NCBI GenBank assembly: GCA_002404995.1
Contig: DHKY01000003.1
Coordinates: 62,001 to 126,000 of the forward strand
Reading direction: 5' to 3'
Origin: Caryophanales bacterium UBA4682
GTDB lineage: Bacteria > Bacillota_I > Bacilli_A > RFN20 > CAG-288
DNA length: 64,000 nt
The notes under the pieces were generated by a model. It was not told where the DNA came from. It saw only the letters and a program-made list of their open reading frames with translations, and did no database searches. Both the position numbers and the translations under genes were made by a program. Below, one piece after another: positions 16,356 to 25,703 of the stretch (the first letter of the stretch is position 1; each line of letters begins with the position of its first letter).

Positions 16356-18221
16356 TTACTTTACAACAGAGATTGCAACCAGCCTAAGATCAACTCCACT
16401 GGTACTATCGAAGAGGACAGAGAGCTTAAGGTTTCCCTTGGTGGCTGTCAAGCTTGTCCAAGAGTCTGTAAGAGAGACTGTGTAGCCTGCATTTGTAAGC
16501 TTCGGATTATACTTTGTGCCTAGCAGCTTCCTATGATAAGAATTAAGGTTCTCTGCGTGTTCAGAGTCAGTCGGCAATGCAAGGATAATGGCATCATCAT
16601 CCATATCATCGGAATTTGTAACTTCGCTCTTATCGGTAATGATGGAGGCCTGGCAAAGAGTCTGCCCAGGAGTCGGGATGGCATCTAAAGCATCCTTGCC
16701 GCCAACCAAGGTCGTCAGTGCAGAGTAATTCGTATCTCCTTGCAGCAAATCAGACCAAGTCAGATCATCACAGGTGGAATGAAGTTTTGTCTGATCTTTC
16801 GTATCAAAATCCGCGGTTACAGTATTAAAGCTAGAATAGGTCGACTTCACCTCGAAATCAAACTGCACAATAGAAAGGTCAATTGTACACTTCCCATCGA
16901 AAGTGATGTTGTCGCCATCAAGAGTAATATTTAGAGAAGTCACCGCAGGGAAATCGCCTAACAAAACTGAAAGCTGCTCACCAAGCGCTGGATCAAAAGC
17001 ATAGGAGAAGTCGGAAAGATAAGCTGAGACTTTATTCGTTTCCTCTGTTTTGATGGAGTAGCTGCCATCTGCATTTTTATCAAAGCAAAGCGGAGAAACC
17101 TTCTTCACATCCAAAGTGTTTTCAAGTCCATAATAATACTTACCCTTTTCTCCATAATCCTTAAGCCTATAGTATTTATCCGCTGCTGATCGATAGGCAT
17201 ATTCGGTAGCTGGCGCGCTTCCCTCTTCCTGTTTGGATGTTTCCACAAACTTCCTAAGATCGGAAGTAACAAAGTTATCCAGAGACTCGGTAAAGGAATC
17301 GCTTCCGCTTGTCCTTGTGATGTCAACATGTTCCTTGAAGCTGGTAGCTGTGTTCAGCTTATTCAAAGCGTCCGATAATGTAGCATCTGGAGTACCCTGG
17401 ATGACGCTCTGATAATTCTCTTTGAATGTCGATTCATCGTTGGAAAGGATTTTTCCGACATAGGAATACGTGTCAGAACTATTCTTATTCGATGCTATCC
17501 TGTTGAGTTCATAGGATACAATGGAGTCAGCGTTAGCATAGATTTTAAAAGACTCCAAACTTTCTTCGTAATGGTCTAAGGCAAAGAAGCGGAGGAGTGA
17601 ACGCTTAGATTCATTTGTCGTAGAAATCAGATCAAAGCAAGCCAGTTCGGAAGTGGACTCCTTATCATTCTTTTCGAAGTCATCTTCCGAGAATTTCGAG
17701 AACGGGTTGCAGAAGGTATCGAAATAATAGCGATTCTTAGTAATCTTATAAACCGGGGTGTTGTCTAAAGATACACCATCCGGATAAGCTACAAAATAAC
17801 GCTTCTTTTCTTCATCATAAATCCCAGCACGGGTTTCCTTTGTCTTGACAGCGTCCTTCGTTGGAACAGCCGGAGAGTTCGGATCCTCATAGCTAGCGCC
17901 CTCATACTGGATAAAAGTAATGGTTTTATCCTTGGTCGCGGCTCCTTCAATGCTATAAGCCGTGTATTTGGACTTAGCCTTTTCATATTCGGTTTCTTCA
18001 AAAGAAACACTGTCTGCATATTTTTTCAGCCTGGCATCCGTTAACTCAATTTTAGGAGCCGTGCTGGGCTTAATTGTAGCCGATGGTTTTTCTGATGGAT
18101 TGGCAACAGTTTCACTCGGCCCCTCAGAAGGAACTTCGGAAGGGGTCTCGCTTGTCTTGTAACATCCAGCTAACAGAGAAAGCATCATCAAAGGCAAAAT
18201 ATATTTTGTTTTTTTCTGCAT
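16356..18221 (-). CDS. Large lipoprotein, family unknown (paralogue of the next)
   Basis: 621 residues with a lipoprotein signal peptide ending LSLLAGC (Cys20). A low-complexity Pro/Ser/Glu linker (SEVPSEGPSET...) follows, typical of a spacer crossing the wall, then a mature part starting ELTDARLKKYADSV. The opening of the mature region matches the neighbour lipoprotein (LTQARLDKYAEAV), and the ends of both have a GY-TV-(S/D) segment, so the two are diverged paralogues. No enzyme motif is recognised. The start has GGAGG seven bases upstream. It probably works outside the membrane as a binding or structural lipoprotein, which is inference from the signal alone. Confidence 0.85.
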   Translation of the reverse strand: MQKKTKYILPLMMLSLLAGCYKTSETPSEVPSEGPSETVANPSEKPSATIKPSTAPKIELTDARLKKYADSVSFEETEYEKAKSKYTAYSIEGAATKDKTITFIQYEGASYEDPNSPAVPTKDAVKTKETRAGIYDEEKKRYFVAYPDGVSLDNTPVYKITKNRYYFDTFCNPFSKFSEDDFEKNDKESTSELACFDLISTTNESKRSLLRFFALDHYEESLESFKIYANADSIVSYELNRIASNKNSSDTYSYVGKILSNDESTFKENYQSVIQGTPDATLSDALNKLNTATSFKEHVDITRTSGSDSFTESLDNFVTSDLRKFVETSKQEEGSAPATEYAYRSAADKYYRLKDYGEKGKYYYGLENTLDVKKVSPLCFDKNADGSYSIKTEETNKVSAYLSDFSYAFDPALGEQLSVLLGDFPAVTSLNITLDGDNITFDGKCTIDLSIVQFDFEVKSTYSSFNTVTADFDTKDQTKLHSTCDDLTWSDLLQGDTNYSALTTLVGGKDALDAIPTPGQTLCQASIITDKSEVTNSDDMDDDAIILALPTDSEHAENLNSYHRKLLGTKYNPKLTNAGYTVSLTDSWTSLTATKGNLKLSVLFDSTSGVDLRLVAISVVK

Positions 18222-18327
18222 GGTATAACCTCCAAACTTGTTTTCCTTTAAGAATAGGAATATTTAAATTTTATTCCCTCTTAAGAAGAGAAGTACTTTT
18301 CCAAAGAAAAAACAACTGAAATATGAG

Positions 18328-18344
18328 CTAGAAAGCGCTTACCA
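18328..18344 (-). promoter_or_regulatory. Possible catabolite-response (cre-like) palindrome
   Basis: The palindromic core AAAGCGCTT lies about 110 bases upstream of the 18221 start. Against the consensus TGNAARCGNWWWCA the minus-strand reading GGTAAGCGCTTTCT has two mismatches. This is a candidate CcpA site only. Confidence 0.25.
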
Positions 18345-18361
18345 ATTTATTGGAAAGAATC

Positions 18362-18388
18362 AAAAAAGGAGGGGCTTCCCCTCCTTTT
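18362..18388 (-). terminator. Intrinsic terminator of the 18405 lipoprotein gene
   Basis: On the minus strand GGAGGGG-AAG-CCCCTCC followed by TTTTTT, 16 bases past the stop codon. Confidence 0.88.
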
Positions 18389-18404
18389 CAGCAATCAAAT
18401 TCTC

Positions 18405-20351
18405 TTAAAAACGGAAGGAAGAGAAGTCAAATCCTTTAACAGCACTAGCAGAGTCACCAGCTGCTGCAGTCTTCTTTTCTGCAACAGAAGGCATTGCTGC
18501 AAAGTAATAGTATTTGGTTCCGCTAGAGGTAGTGGAGTAAATCAGACCATATTTGACAGTCAAGACATAGGTCTTGTCATCTTTCTGGAATTCTTCGGTA
18601 GCTACTCCATTGTCAGAATCAACTGTGTAGCCAGCGGCAGTCAGACGACCTTCATAGGTAGTATAGACACTTTCGAGATAATTCTGTAAAGCAGTCTGAT
18701 CTGCAAAGTTACCACTGTTGAAGCCAACATCCCAGTAGATAGCGGCCTTGAAGGAAGCAGAAGTGCTGCTGTTATAGTAGGCAGTAGCAGTATTGAATTT
18801 GCCTCCATAAGTAGGGACCTTGTTCAGGACATCTTCGCCGCCAAGATAAGTGACAATATTCTTATAGCTGTCTTCATCTTTTTGATCCGCTAAGATATCA
18901 GTCCTAAGAAGATCATCGCCATTGGTCTTGTATGTAATACCCTTTAAAGCAGATTCTGTAGTTCCGATGGCTGTGAAGGTAGTGGTATAGGTGGCATCAT
19001 ATTCCGTATTATTGAGTGTGGCTGTTCCAATAGTTTCAAAGGTGACGGAATCATCAGCAATCGTAATTACAAGATCAGAAACTTCCATTACAGAACCAAC
19101 TCCATCAAAACTTGCCCCGATAGAATACTCATATGGTTCAAAAAGGACACCATTAGAAGCACCCAAGGTATAAATGTTTCCGTTCTTAGTGAAAATCAAG
19201 GAAGAAATAGAATAGTCCGGAACGGAAACATCCTCTTCTCCGACAAGATAATATCCTTTCTCGCCAATTTCACCGATTTCAGACCATGTACCATTGGAAA
19301 TCGAGAACAAGCCAGAAGAATAGAGTTCCCTAGAACCATCATCTCCCGCCTGGGAAATAACAACCTTAGCATCGGAAGCGGTGTGATTGACAACAACGGA
19401 AGTCAAAGGAAGTGTCGATCCACTATATTCGACTGAGAAGACATTGGTTTCCGTATAATTTCCACCAGCAATCTTTGTCCTTGCGGCATTAAAGGCAGCA
19501 TCCTCAGTGCCAGTCTTAACAGATGAGAATTTTTTAGCCACTTCGGCTTCATCCGTGCTGTCAATCTTGCCTGTGATTTCGTAAGAGAAAGTATATTTGA
19601 CTCCGCTCTGAGTTGCGTTGTAATTGATTGTTGCAGAATAGGAAAGAATTGATGTCGAATTGATAGTCAGCGAGAAGGCAGTGACTGTACCGCCAGTGAT
19701 TCCACATCCGAAGAAAGTATTCCTGTTCGTCAGAAGAGCAGAATTCTCTGTAGTAACCTGCTGGATTTTCCTGTCATAAACTTTTTCGGTATCCGTGGAA
19801 GCTTCGGCATTCCGTTGGAAATAGGAGTTCTTCCTAGAAGCAAACGGATTACCAAATCCATAATCATCCCACTTATAGCTTGAACTTTCAGAATGAATCT
19901 TGTTGTCTAATCCAAGATAGTTGATGGCAACATATCCGTTATCATCTTTCTTATACTCATATTTGGAAGCGACCACATCTGAAACAGTTGTCGGAAGAAC
20001 GGTTGCATACTCGCTCTGTTCATACTGAGTGATACTAATCGTATCGTCCTTGAAAGCAACTTCGCCTTTTCCATAGGTGTTCTCAGACTGACTCTGTGTG
20101 CCATTAGTTGCACTCAGTTTGGAATCAATAGTAGAAGTAATCGAAACAGCCTCAGCATATTTATCAAGCCTGGCCTGAGTCAAAAGAATCGGCTTGGGTT
20201 TCGAAGTTGCAGGCTGATTGGTTGCACTCTGTGCAGGTTCGGTAACTTTCTCGCTTGGTTTTTCGGTAACCGAAGGAGTAGTATTGCCGTTATCACAGCC
20301 GGCAAGTCCAAAGACGAATAATAAGGGAAGAATTCTCTTGATTGTTTTCAT
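18405..20351 (-). CDS. Large lipoprotein, family unknown
   Basis: 648 residues. Signal peptide and lipobox are FVFGLAGC (Cys19), then a Thr/Pro/Ser/Glu linker (TEKPSEKVTEPAQS...), then a Ser/Thr-rich mature part beginning LLTQARLDKYAEAV. The middle (about 200-500) reads as alternating beta strands with many Thr, Ser and Gly, and the end is FDFSSFRF. It is paralogous to the 621-residue lipoprotein that follows but has its own terminator, so the two are likely separate transcripts. No catalytic motif is visible. Cell-surface location is well supported and function is unknown. Confidence 0.85.
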   Translation of the reverse strand: MKTIKRILPLLFVFGLAGCDNGNTTPSVTEKPSEKVTEPAQSATNQPATSKPKPILLTQARLDKYAEAVSITSTIDSKLSATNGTQSQSENTYGKGEVAFKDDTISITQYEQSEYATVLPTTVSDVVASKYEYKKDDNGYVAINYLGLDNKIHSESSSYKWDDYGFGNPFASRKNSYFQRNAEASTDTEKVYDRKIQQVTTENSALLTNRNTFFGCGITGGTVTAFSLTINSTSILSYSATINYNATQSGVKYTFSYEITGKIDSTDEAEVAKKFSSVKTGTEDAAFNAARTKIAGGNYTETNVFSVEYSGSTLPLTSVVVNHTASDAKVVISQAGDDGSRELYSSGLFSISNGTWSEIGEIGEKGYYLVGEEDVSVPDYSISSLIFTKNGNIYTLGASNGVLFEPYEYSIGASFDGVGSVMEVSDLVITIADDSVTFETIGTATLNNTEYDATYTTTFTAIGTTESALKGITYKTNGDDLLRTDILADQKDEDSYKNIVTYLGGEDVLNKVPTYGGKFNTATAYYNSSTSASFKAAIYWDVGFNSGNFADQTALQNYLESVYTTYEGRLTAAGYTVDSDNGVATEEFQKDDKTYVLTVKYGLIYSTTSSGTKYYYFAAMPSVAEKKTAAAGDSASAVKGFDFSSFRF

Positions 20352-20522
20352 TTTTATCAGTTCTCTTTCTGCGTTTTGTCTAATGAATAGCGCAGAATTA
20401 TTTTATTTCATGTATTTCATTGAATATATAGAAAGAAATCGAAAAAGGTTTGGAACGCCAATGTAAGCGGTTTCGCTAAAACTAGTTTTTAATCTGTGTA
20501 ACTCCTAAAAAAAGAAAATATC

Positions 20523-20551
20523 TTGCATTCCCGTTTGTAACTGAGTATAAT
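20523..20551 (+). promoter_or_regulatory. Strong promoter of tRNA-Pro
   Basis: TTGCAT, 17 bases, TATAAT. The mature tRNA begins 14 bases after the -10. Confidence 0.8.
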
Positions 20552-20565
20552 TTTTAAGCTGATAT

Positions 20566-20642
20566 TGAGGCGTGGTGCAGCTTGGTAGCACGCTTGGTTC
20601 GGGACCAAGAGGTCATGGGTTCAAATCCCATCGCTTCAACCA
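20566..20642 (+). tRNA. tRNA-Pro (anticodon CGG)
   Basis: Cloverleaf with acceptor TGAGGCG/CGCTTCA, D arm GTGC/GCAC, anticodon stem CTTGG/CCAAG and loop TTCGGGA (anticodon CGG, reads CCG), T arm ATGGG-TTCAAAT-CCCAT, discriminator A and encoded CCA. Confidence 0.95.
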
Positions 20643-20652
20643 TTGAAAATAA

Positions 20653-20681
20653 AGGGAGTCCTCTCAAGGGCTCCTTTTTTC
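20653..20681 (+). terminator. Intrinsic terminator of tRNA-Pro
   Basis: GGAGTCC-TCTCAA-GGGCTCC followed by TTTTTT. It sits directly against the stop codon of the convergent ABC gene. Confidence 0.82.
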
Positions 20682-20682
20682 G

Positions 20683-22401
20683 TTACTTCAGATTAGAGAT
20701 ATCGACTTCTTTGACTCCCTGGTTTTCAACTTCGAAAGCCCGATTAAAGGAAATCTTATTGGATAGACGATGAGTAATGGAAATCCTCATCCGGTCTTCG
20801 CCCGCCTTAGCCAAAGCAGAAAGAAGCTTCTGCTCTGTTGCTGTATCAATATTGCTAGAAAGCTCGTCAAGAAGCAGGATTTTCGGTTCATTGACAAGAG
20901 CTCTTGCCAAGTTGAGAAGCTCGAGCTGGCCTTGTGAAAAATCTCCCCTCTGGAAGTTGGCAGTGTAACCGCCTGGGATATGATTCCTGACATAGTCGTC
21001 AAGGAAAACAGCTCGCCTAGATTTTCTTGCCTGTTCTAAGGTAATCGAGGAATCCCGCAAAGTGATTTGGTCAAGGACAGTCCCATCAACTGGCTTGAAC
21101 CCTTGACTGACATATCCGAAGATCTTCTTTTTAATTCGATCTGGAATCTGAGACCTCGGTATATTGTTTAATAAAAGTCGACCGCTAGTCGGGTATTCCC
21201 TGCCAAGCAGCCTACGAAACAGAGTGGTCTTACCAGCTCCTGTCCGCCCAAGAAGGAGGACTCTGTCTTTTGAATTCAGGGAAAAGCTGACCTTCTCTAG
21301 CAAAAGCACATCGCTATCCGGATAATGGAACGACAGGTTTTCGGCCGAGAGAGTCAAGTAGGCATCATTATCCATAATGTCAGAAAGACTCCTGTCCTCT
21401 TTGACAGGCAGTCTTTCTTCAAGGTTCCTGAACTCCATAGCCCGTTTGACACCAGAAGTTCCTTCTTGCCTGACCTGAATTTCTTGACCTAGGTCCTGAA
21501 TCGGTTGAAACAGATTAGAAATCATCGAAAGAGAAGCTGCAAAAGTACCAACCGAGAGGCCTAGAATTCCATTGTTGCTTCCGCGATAAGAAAAGACAAC
21601 CAAAGTGACAAGAGAAATCCTAAAGGAGCGAAGAGCCCTGATGATTGGAGAGAAAGTTGCATCATAGATGGCACTTCTATTCCGAAGCTTCCTGTTCTCA
21701 CTTAGAATCTGTTCAAATCGGTTCTGTTGATATTCTTCCTTGTTCAGATTCTCAATCGTTTCAAAGGAAGTGAGACTCTCACTAAGCGAATTCGATAATT
21801 GGTTTTCTTTCTTTCGAATGGAGATCTGCTGCTTTAGCATTCTTTTGCGGAAAAAGAGAGTAATCAGAAAAACAATAGGAATCCTTAAAAGAAGCCTAAG
21901 ACCTAAAAGCCAGCTGAAAACGAAGACAGAGACAAGAATAGAAACAATCTTCATCGCAGAGACAACAAGGGAAACGATTCCATCGGTAAAAAGCGTCTCA
22001 ACCGAAGCCACATCATCCCTGATTCGGCTCGAAAGACTGCCAGAGCCATGGTGCCGGAAATAAGAAGAAGGCAGAGCATGCATTTTCTTCCTCCTATCCC
22101 GGCGAAGGGAATGAATCAGTTTTGCACCGATTGAATCAATCCTGATACTATTCAGAATATCGAAAACAGAAATCAGCACGTAGGAAATAAGATAAAGGCT
22201 CGCATAAAGCCATAGTCTTGTTTCATCAATCTGGAAGGAAAGCTCCGGATGAAGCACATCATCAATCAAACGCTGAAGAATCAGGGGAGGCACCAGAGAA
22301 GATAAGGAAGACAATATCCTTGTCAAAACAAGGAATACTATAAGGAAAACATGTTTTTTCAAAAAACATCTCCTGTAAGATAAGAAGGTCTGCTTTTTCA
22401 T
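20683..22401 (-). CDS. ABC exporter half-transporter (permease-ATPase), second subunit
   Basis: About 572 residues. The N-terminal membrane domain has six predicted helices (first near 15-35). The ATPase domain has Walker A GRTGAGKTTL, a diverged signature FSQGQLELLNLARAL (usual LSGGQ), Walker B ILLLDELSSNID and the H-loop ITHRLS. The ATG at 22401 overlaps the stop of the upstream ABC gene (ATGA), and AGGAG lies before it, so an upstream TTG at 22431 is not needed. With its partner it should form a heterodimeric exporter of the LmrCD/BmrCD type. The degenerate signature motif here suggests one non-canonical ATP site, common in such heterodimers. Substrate is unknown. Confidence 0.9.
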   Translation of the reverse strand: MKKQTFLSYRRCFLKKHVFLIVFLVLTRILSSLSSLVPPLILQRLIDDVLHPELSFQIDETRLWLYASLYLISYVLISVFDILNSIRIDSIGAKLIHSLRRDRRKKMHALPSSYFRHHGSGSLSSRIRDDVASVETLFTDGIVSLVVSAMKIVSILVSVFVFSWLLGLRLLLRIPIVFLITLFFRKRMLKQQISIRKKENQLSNSLSESLTSFETIENLNKEEYQQNRFEQILSENRKLRNRSAIYDATFSPIIRALRSFRISLVTLVVFSYRGSNNGILGLSVGTFAASLSMISNLFQPIQDLGQEIQVRQEGTSGVKRAMEFRNLEERLPVKEDRSLSDIMDNDAYLTLSAENLSFHYPDSDVLLLEKVSFSLNSKDRVLLLGRTGAGKTTLFRRLLGREYPTSGRLLLNNIPRSQIPDRIKKKIFGYVSQGFKPVDGTVLDQITLRDSSITLEQARKSRRAVFLDDYVRNHIPGGYTANFQRGDFSQGQLELLNLARALVNEPKILLLDELSSNIDTATEQKLLSALAKAGEDRMRISITHRLSNKISFNRAFEVENQGVKEVDISNLK

Positions 22402-24152
22402 TTCTTGTTCTCCTTTCGACTTAGAGAGCAATAAAGAGAAGATTTCTTCCTATCTTCTGCATTTCCGATTTCCACCTCTCCATCACCATGAAGAAGAAGA
22501 ATTTTATCCCTCTGATTGAAATTATCCAAGCGATGAGAAATCAATAAAATCAAGGAGTCCTTCCTTTCTTCTCTCAGCTTTTCCAGAATTATATTTTCGG
22601 TATAAAGATCAACCCTGTTAAACGGATCATCCAAAATCCTGATTTTCTTCTGATGATAGAAGGTTCTCGCTAAGCTAAGACGCTCCTGCTGTCCTCCAGA
22701 TAATTTGATTCCTCTATTACCGACAATCGTGTTTTCTTTTTCCTTCCTATCCTTCCTGTCTTCCATGAAATCGACCTTTTCAAGATAGGGCAAAACATCC
22801 TTGTCTTCTCCAAAGGCAATATTGTTCTTGATCGTATCCGTGAACAGATTCGCCTGATGACCCATGTAAATAAGAAAAGAAGAAAGCTGTTCTCTTGACC
22901 TGTCTGACACTTCGGTACCATTGATAGTCAAAGAGCCTTCATATGGAACTTCTTTCAGAATCGCTTTCCTCAATAGAGTCTTACCGCTGGCGATGGGACC
23001 TGTAATCCCGATTTTTTCGCCGTCTTTCAAAGTCAAATTAAGGTTCTTAATCCTAATCTTATCCTCGCTTTTTAAAGTGAAGCCCTTAAAAGCGAGAACT
23101 ATTGGAGAATGAACGACATCTGCTTTTCCATATGGGGATGTCTTCTTCCTAAGAGGCTGGATTCGGTGATAAGAAGCAAGTCCGCTTTCCCTTGCAGAGA
23201 AAAGCTTTGCCGTATGACACGCCTTTTTGCTCAAAAGAATAAAAGTCTCTAGATAAGTCGTAAAGACACCGATAGTCCAATACCCTTCGCTTGTTCCAAT
23301 AACATAGGAGGGAAGCTCTTTGCTCTGCCTGACATAACTCGTTCCTAAATACCTAAGAGGAAAAAGTCCAAATAATCCAATCCTCTGACTAATCGGCAGA
23401 GCAATATCCGATAGGATCTGTGCTCTTCTCGATGCCTTCTCATAGTGGCTAAGCTGCTTATCGAAATCCTCTTCATTTTGCTGATCCATGCCATAGATGC
23501 GATAAAGAAGGGCATTGTCAGAATCATCATAGGTCAACTGATTCAGAGTGGAACTTTCCTTTCGTGCCTTATCGCTCGATTTATAGATGATTTTCCGGAA
23601 CAGAAAAGAAGCCAAGACTGCAAAAGCGATCGAAATCAAAGAAAGCAGCGTAATTTTAGAATCAAACAAGAATAGATAGACAATGTAAACAAAGAAGAGA
23701 ACAACCGTATCAAAGATTTCGGTTGTCACCTTTCGCATGCCTTCGACTGCCTTCGAAACATCCCCCATCCTTTTAGAAGAGAGAACACCAATATCCTCTT
23801 TTTCAAGTTCCGTCGTTGTCTTATGCCTTAAGGTATTAAAGATACAGGCACGCCTTGAAGCGATACTTTCAAAAGCAAAACGACGGACATAATAGCGTTT
23901 CAAGGCCCGGGCCGCCTGAATCAAAAGAATGGCAGAAAGATAAATAATCAGAAGCACACCGATGGATTGCCTTGTGCTATTTTCCGACCCGACACCATCA
24001 ATGAGCCGGCCTAGGAAAATCGGATTTGCAAGCCTTCCGACATTGTACCTGATACCAGTGATAGTGATGACAAGAAGTTCTGGCCATCGAAGAAGAAAAA
24101 AGGAGAAAATCTTTTTCGGGTTCTTTGCAATCTTGATATCCGTGTTTTTCAT
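22398..24152 (-). CDS. ABC exporter half-transporter (permease-ATPase), first subunit
   Basis: 584 residues. The membrane domain has about six helices, with the first two at about 15-35 and 62-85. The ATPase domain has Walker A GPIASGKTLL, a canonical signature LSGGQQERLSLARTF, Walker B IMILDDPFNMVD (AGG-Met twice; standard code would give IRILDDPFNRVD) and H-loop ISHRLD. It has a TGA stop overlapping the next gene's ATG. No clear Shine-Dalgarno is seen before the ATG at 24152. A TATAAT-like box is present in the 61-base divergent gap to the small membrane protein at 24214. The DDPF(N/S)xVD Walker B resembles MRP/Cyd-type exporters, but the substrate cannot be assigned. Confidence 0.9.
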   Translation of the reverse strand: MKNTDIKIAKNPKKIFSFFLLRWPELLVITITGIRYNVGRLANPIFLGRLIDGVGSENSTRQSIGVLLIIYLSAILLIQAARALKRYYVRRFAFESIASRRACIFNTLRHKTTTELEKEDIGVLSSKRMGDVSKAVEGMRKVTTEIFDTVVLFFVYIVYLFLFDSKITLLSLISIAFAVLASFLFRKIIYKSSDKARKESSTLNQLTYDDSDNALLYRIYGMDQQNEEDFDKQLSHYEKASRRAQILSDIALPISQRIGLFGLFPLRYLGTSYVRQSKELPSYVIGTSEGYWTIGVFTTYLETFILLSKKACHTAKLFSARESGLASYHRIQPLRKKTSPYGKADVVHSPIVLAFKGFTLKSEDKIRIKNLNLTLKDGEKIGITGPIASGKTLLRKAILKEVPYEGSLTINGTEVSDRSREQLSSFLIYMGHQANLFTDTIKNNIAFGEDKDVLPYLEKVDFMEDRKDRKEKENTIVGNRGIKLSGGQQERLSLARTFYHQKKIRILDDPFNRVDLYTENIILEKLREERKDSLILLISHRLDNFNQRDKILLLHGDGEVEIGNAEDRKKSSLYCSLSRKENKK

Positions 24153-24213
24153 AATTGAACTTTTTCTAGAATATTTTTATTATAATGATAAATAGTATTA
24201 AGGAGTGAAAATA

Positions 24214-24663
24214 ATGGATATCAATATCGACCAGGATGGAATCCGTGTTTCAAAGAGCTCGGCAAAGCAGCTCACCGACAAAGCCAGAAAGAGAAAAAAA
24301 TACGATCTCATCGAAAGCGTAAGGACATCTTCAAGGACAGGCCTTGCCATTGTCGTTTACATCATTTTAAGTCTTGCTTTGGCAAAAAAGAGTTTCCCGT
24401 CAGGACTAAGTTCCTGGGCAGTATTCTGGCCCATCATCTTTTTAGCCTTTATTCCTTCTGGAATCAGGCACGCCATCGTGCGGAAACGCTTCTGCCAGTT
24501 CCCGATTTGGGCAATCAGCCTCTTTACCTTCCTCTTCATCGGAGTCTATTTCGGGCTTTGGAATCCTTATTGGGTCATCAGGCTTGCTATTCCTGCTTAT
24601 TACGCCATCTTTTCTCCTTTTGACCGAATTATCATTGCCAAAGAAAAAGGAGAAATCGACTAG
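24214..24663 (+). CDS. Small integral membrane protein, family unknown
   Basis: 149 residues from the ATG at 24214, which has AAGGAG eight bases upstream. A GTG three codons earlier overlaps that site and is rejected. A charged cytoplasmic N-terminus of about 40 residues (SAKQLTDKARKRKKYD) is followed by helices at about 45-60, 66-82, 100-118 and 120-140. The last pair reads FGLWNPYWVIMLAIPAYYAI after AGG-Met, similar in style to the 'WHPGWLIFL.IP' tails of many Firmicutes membrane proteins. Function is unknown. It is divergent to the ABC exporter and might share its regulation. Confidence 0.8.
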   Translation: MDINIDQDGIRVSKSSAKQLTDKARKRKKYDLIESVRTSSRTGLAIVVYIILSLALAKKSFPSGLSSWAVFWPIIFLAFIPSGIRHAIVRKRFCQFPIWAISLFTFLFIGVYFGLWNPYWVIRLAIPAYYAIFSPFDRIIIAKEKGEID

Positions 24664-24669
24664 TCAGAG

Positions 24670-24698
24670 AAAAGGACCTCAAAAGGGTCCTTTTTTCT
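24670..24698 (+). terminator. Intrinsic terminator
   Basis: AAAGGACC-TCAAAA-GGGTCCTTT followed by TTT, ending the small membrane-protein gene. Confidence 0.85.
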
Positions 24699-24806
24699 AT
24701 ACACGAGTATAGTAAACAAAAATCTAAAAACAAAAGACTTAGACATTCGTTGATTATTGCTTATACTAAAAAAGGAATTTTAAAAGGAAAGGATTCACAC
24801 ACCATT

Positions 24807-25697
24807 ATGGATAAAATCAAGATTCTGTTAGATTCGACCTGCGATAGGACAAGGGAACAGAGGAAGGAATATGATTTAGGATACCTCGAAAGGGGTGTTT
24901 CCGTCGATGATAAGACTTATGATGCCAAACTAGACTGGAGCAATTACTCAGTCAAAGAGTTCTATGGATGGAGGAGAGAGGGCAAGAGAGTCTTCACAAG
25001 CCAAGTCCAGGAACCCTATAGGAAAAAGGAATTCCTCCGCTATCTTGATGAAGGCTACCAAATCCTCTATATCGGATGTTCGGGAAAATTATCCGGTTCT
25101 GTCAAAACCGGTTTCCTTGTTGCCGATGAACTGAAAAAAGAACGTCCCGAGGGAAAAGTCGTTGTCATTGACGCCTGCATCTCCGGAAGGGGACAGGGAC
25201 TTCTTGGCATCCGTGCATCCATGGACCGGGAGGCCGGAAGGAACATTGACGACATTGCCAAGGACATCCAAGACAATCGTCTGAAATACAATCAGTGGGG
25301 ATCGACTAGGACACTCACCTACCTGAAAAACGCCGGAAGAGTCAAGGCCAGTGCCGCCTTCTTCGGAAATAGGTTCGGTGTCAAGCCTATTATCATTTCC
25401 GATATCAACGGCGACAACTACGCTTATAAGAAAGTACGTGGACGGAAAATGGCTTTGCAGGAAATTGCTGATTCGGTGGAAAGAACAGCAGTCGATCCAG
25501 AAAACCATTATCTCGCTATCACCCATGCCGACTGCGAAAAAGATGCTCTGCTTCTCAGAGACAGGATCCTTGCCAAGGGACTTAAGTTCAAAGGCATTTT
25601 CATTAATGTCTTAGGTCCGATTCTCGGTGCTAGCTGCGGACCAGATACAATCATTGCATTCAATTTCGGTAAAGAAGTCACTTTAAAAAGCGAGTAA
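24807..25697 (+). CDS. DegV-family fatty-acid-binding protein (FakB-like)
   Basis: About 296 residues. DegV/FakB proteins hold a fatty acid and present it to the kinase FakA. Visible family features are the opening LLDSTCDMT (AGG-Met), FTSQVQEPYMKKEFL and the IGCSGKLSGSVKTG stretch, which corresponds to the SS-xLSGTY acyl-phosphate loop with small changes. IDACISGMGQGLL and the C-terminal ITHADCEKDALLL follow. The ATG at 24807 is chosen because the family N-terminus begins there. AAGGAAAGG lies upstream at a rather long distance. The FakA-like gene follows after six bases, so this is a two-gene operon. Ligand chain preference cannot be read from sequence. Confidence 0.85.
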   Translation: MDKIKILLDSTCDRTREQRKEYDLGYLERGVSVDDKTYDAKLDWSNYSVKEFYGWRREGKRVFTSQVQEPYRKKEFLRYLDEGYQILYIGCSGKLSGSVKTGFLVADELKKERPEGKVVVIDACISGRGQGLLGIRASMDREAGRNIDDIAKDIQDNRLKYNQWGSTRTLTYLKNAGRVKASAAFFGNRFGVKPIIISDINGDNYAYKKVRGRKMALQEIADSVERTAVDPENHYLAITHADCEKDALLLRDRILAKGLKFKGIFINVLGPILGASCGPDTIIAFNFGKEVTLKSE

Positions 25698-25703
25698 GGC
25701 CTT